From NCBI GenBank assembly GCA_044351685.1, contig JBILFK010000071.1, positions 1 through 7,607 on the forward strand: 7,607 nucleotides of DNA, given 5' to 3'. The position numbers were made by a program, and so were the translations under genes. The DNA comes from JALHRI01 sp044351685. Lineage in GTDB: Bacteria > Pseudomonadota > Alphaproteobacteria > Rickettsiales > UBA3002. How positions within the stretch are numbered: position 1 is the stretch's first letter; each line of letters begins with the position of its first letter. Positions 6,658 through 7,607 of the stretch are shown here, piece after piece. Below the pieces are notes generated by a model. That model had not been told where the DNA came from. It made no database searches and saw only the letters and a list, made by a program, of their open reading frames with translations.

Positions 6658-6663
6658 AAAGCC

Positions 6664-7191
6664 ATGATAAGCGCACTTTACTACACCACCCACGATAGCA
6701 TTATTGGCCGCTTACTGCTGGTGGGCTCCGAGCGTGGCATACAACGCATCACCCGGCTAGATCACGGCGAACTGCCTGAACCTACCTTGCATTTATATTA
6801 TGGCGATCAGGCGAATTTAACGCACCTGCCGGGCTTCTTTGCCAGTGCCTGCAGCGCGATCGATGCGTATCTGGAAGATTCCAGCACGCTGAAATTACCC
6901 TATGAAATCGTTGGCGGCACACCGCTACAGCGTGCAGTGTGGCTGGCGCTTACCAAAATTCCATTCGGCGAAACGCGCAACTATTCGCAGCTTGCAGAAA
7001 CGGTGGGCTTCCCGCGCGCCGTACGTGCGGTAGCCAGCGCCTGCGCTGCCAACCCCATTCCGCTTATTATTCCATGCCACCGCGTGGTTGCCAAAGATGG
7101 CACGCTGGCAGGCTTCAGCCTTGGCGGTGTGGAAGTGAAAGAGAAGCTTCTGGCGCTGGAATCGAAGCAGCAGACACTGCTGGCGGCGTAG
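6664..7191 (+). CDS. ogt: Methylated-DNA--protein-cysteine methyltransferase (O6-alkylguanine repair)
   Basis: Suicide repair protein that moves the alkyl group from O6-alkylguanine (and O4-alkylthymine) in DNA to its own cysteine in one step. It has 175 residues from the ATG at 6664, normal for Ogt/MGMT. Residues 1 to about 80 are the variable N-terminal domain. From about 86 (TPLQRAVWLAL) comes the conserved C-terminal domain: IPFGETRNYSQLAETVG, then RAVASACAANPIPLIIPCHRVV with acceptor Cys138 in PCHR, and a Gly-Phe-Ser loop (LAGFSLGG) before KEKLLALE. The usual GFSGG loop carries an extra Leu here. The helix-turn-helix and its Arg (PRAVRAVA) are intact. No AraC-like domain is present, so it is not the Ada regulator. 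It probably shares a transcript with the parA-like gene upstream; no separate promoter is evident in the 52-base gap. A clear terminator follows. Confidence 0.95.
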   Translation: MISALYYTTHDSIIGRLLLVGSERGIQRITRLDHGELPEPTLHLYYGDQANLTHLPGFFASACSAIDAYLEDSSTLKLPYEIVGGTPLQRAVWLALTKIPFGETRNYSQLAETVGFPRAVRAVASACAANPIPLIIPCHRVVAKDGTLAGFSLGGVEVKEKLLALESKQQTLLAA

Positions 7192-7215
7192 TTTTTATAT
7201 CAAAGCGATGTAACG

Positions 7216-7242
7216 AAAAGCCACCCTTTCGGGTGGCTTTTT
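7216..7242 (+). terminator. Intrinsic terminator after ogt
   Basis: An 11-base stem AAAAGCCACCC (7216-7226) pairs with GGGTGGCTTTT (7231-7241) around a TTTC loop, with T residues to 7242. It lies 24 bases past the ogt stop. A second T run at 7250-7255 could help. The A run on the left is only four bases, so termination of the minus-strand gene coming from the right is possible but weaker. Confidence 0.9.
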
Positions 7243-7291
7243 ATTTGGCTTTTTTGTGTTAGACCACATTCGGACAATGCCTAATCTAAGA

Positions 7292-7309
7292 CAAGCGGTT
7301 CAAGCGGTT
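7292..7309. repeat. Tandem 9-bp direct repeat at the stop of the right-edge gene
   Basis: CAAGCGGTT occurs twice back to back (7292-7300 and 7301-7309). The second copy runs two bases into the stop codon (7308-7310) of the minus-strand gene. Both copies are perfect. It may be a slippage duplication or a small protein-binding site; nothing else in the window repeats it. Confidence 0.6.
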
Positions 7310-7607
7310 AAAGACTTTTTACTTCCGCATCAGTTGGCAGTTCGTAACGTGCATAAAGGGCATCAAAATTTTTATCGCACACTTTAATCATCTCTCTAAG
7401 ATCAAAAGTCGCGTCTGGCTGCTTCTTCAAGTGATATCTCCCACCTTTTTTATTGCCCCAAGGATGGCGCTGTGGATGCACGACGTTCCGAATAAGATTT
7501 TTCTTTAGAATGTTCTCATTAAAGTACCCAATCATTTTTTCATAGATTTGGGCAAGGTAATCTTCCCCATCTTTTTCTGAGAAGTATTCTCCATGAGTTA
7601 ATCTATG
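7308..7607 (-). CDS. Hypothetical protein, 3' part only (N-terminus beyond the window)
   Basis: The minus-strand frame is open from the last base of the window to the stop at 7308-7310, giving the final 99 residues of a protein whose start is outside. The Met at 7535 is internal: the 24 codons before it contain no stop and read as ordinary protein (for example GEDYLAQIYEKMIGYFN). I do not recognise the family. The fragment is charged and soluble, with Lys-rich stretches, a His/Pro/Trp/Gly patch (HPQRHPWGNKKGGRYH) and a helical end. Counted over 7321-7560 it is about 40% GC, well below the ogt line at 7021-7080 (60%). This could mean acquired DNA starting here, but one fragment cannot prove it. 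Confidence 0.6.
   Translation of the reverse strand, partial: HRLTHGEYFSEKDGEDYLAQIYEKMIGYFNENILKKNLIRNVVHPQRHPWGNKKGGRYHLKKQPDATFDLREMIKVCDKNFDALYARYELPTDAEVKSL

Noticed and set aside
6649..6663. TTG at 6649 as the start of ogt.
   Set aside because: It overlaps the strong ribosome binding site that serves the ATG at 6664.

Overview
The window reads as a stretch of bacterial chromosome, most likely from an alphaproteobacterium. The pointers are a GyrB with the long Gram-negative insertion after its Toprim domain, a C-terminally extended bL28 of 98 residues, and a two-domain Sua5-type threonylcarbamoyl-AMP synthase. Hand counts of selected 60-base lines give about 54% GC in gyrB, about 45% in the hypothetical gene next to it, and about 40% at the right edge. 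The genus cannot be named from this alone. No insertion sequence, CRISPR array, tRNA or rRNA is visible.

Layout from left to right. (1) A 5'-truncated gyrB (+) fills 1-2292. (2) Tail to tail with it, only one base away, is an unrecognised 434-residue protein gene (-, 2294-3598). (3) A divergent intergenic region (3599-3824) holds a near-leaderless promoter candidate for that gene and a TTGACA promoter candidate for rpmB (+, 3825-4121). rpmB ends in a strong hairpin terminator that works in both directions. (4) On the minus strand, sua5 (4839-5807) is followed after 54 nt by a gene for a low-complexity protein rich in Ser, Gly and aromatic-Gly motifs (4188-4784). These two are probably co-transcribed and end at the shared terminator. 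(5) Divergent from sua5 is a short ParA-like ATPase gene (+, 5955-6611), preceded by a long irregular RNA hairpin. It is followed by ogt, for O6-alkylguanine-DNA alkyltransferase (+, 6664-7191), and another good terminator. (6) At the right edge is the 3' part of a low-GC unrecognised gene (-, 7308 to the end).

The known genes are housekeeping functions: DNA supercoiling, translation, tRNA t6A modification, an orphan ParA ATPase and repair of alkylated DNA. They do not form one pathway. I see no clear new multi-gene system. The items most worth a second look are the orphan gene beside gyrB, the aromatic-Gly repeat protein, the structured parA leader, and the truncated low-GC gene at the right edge.
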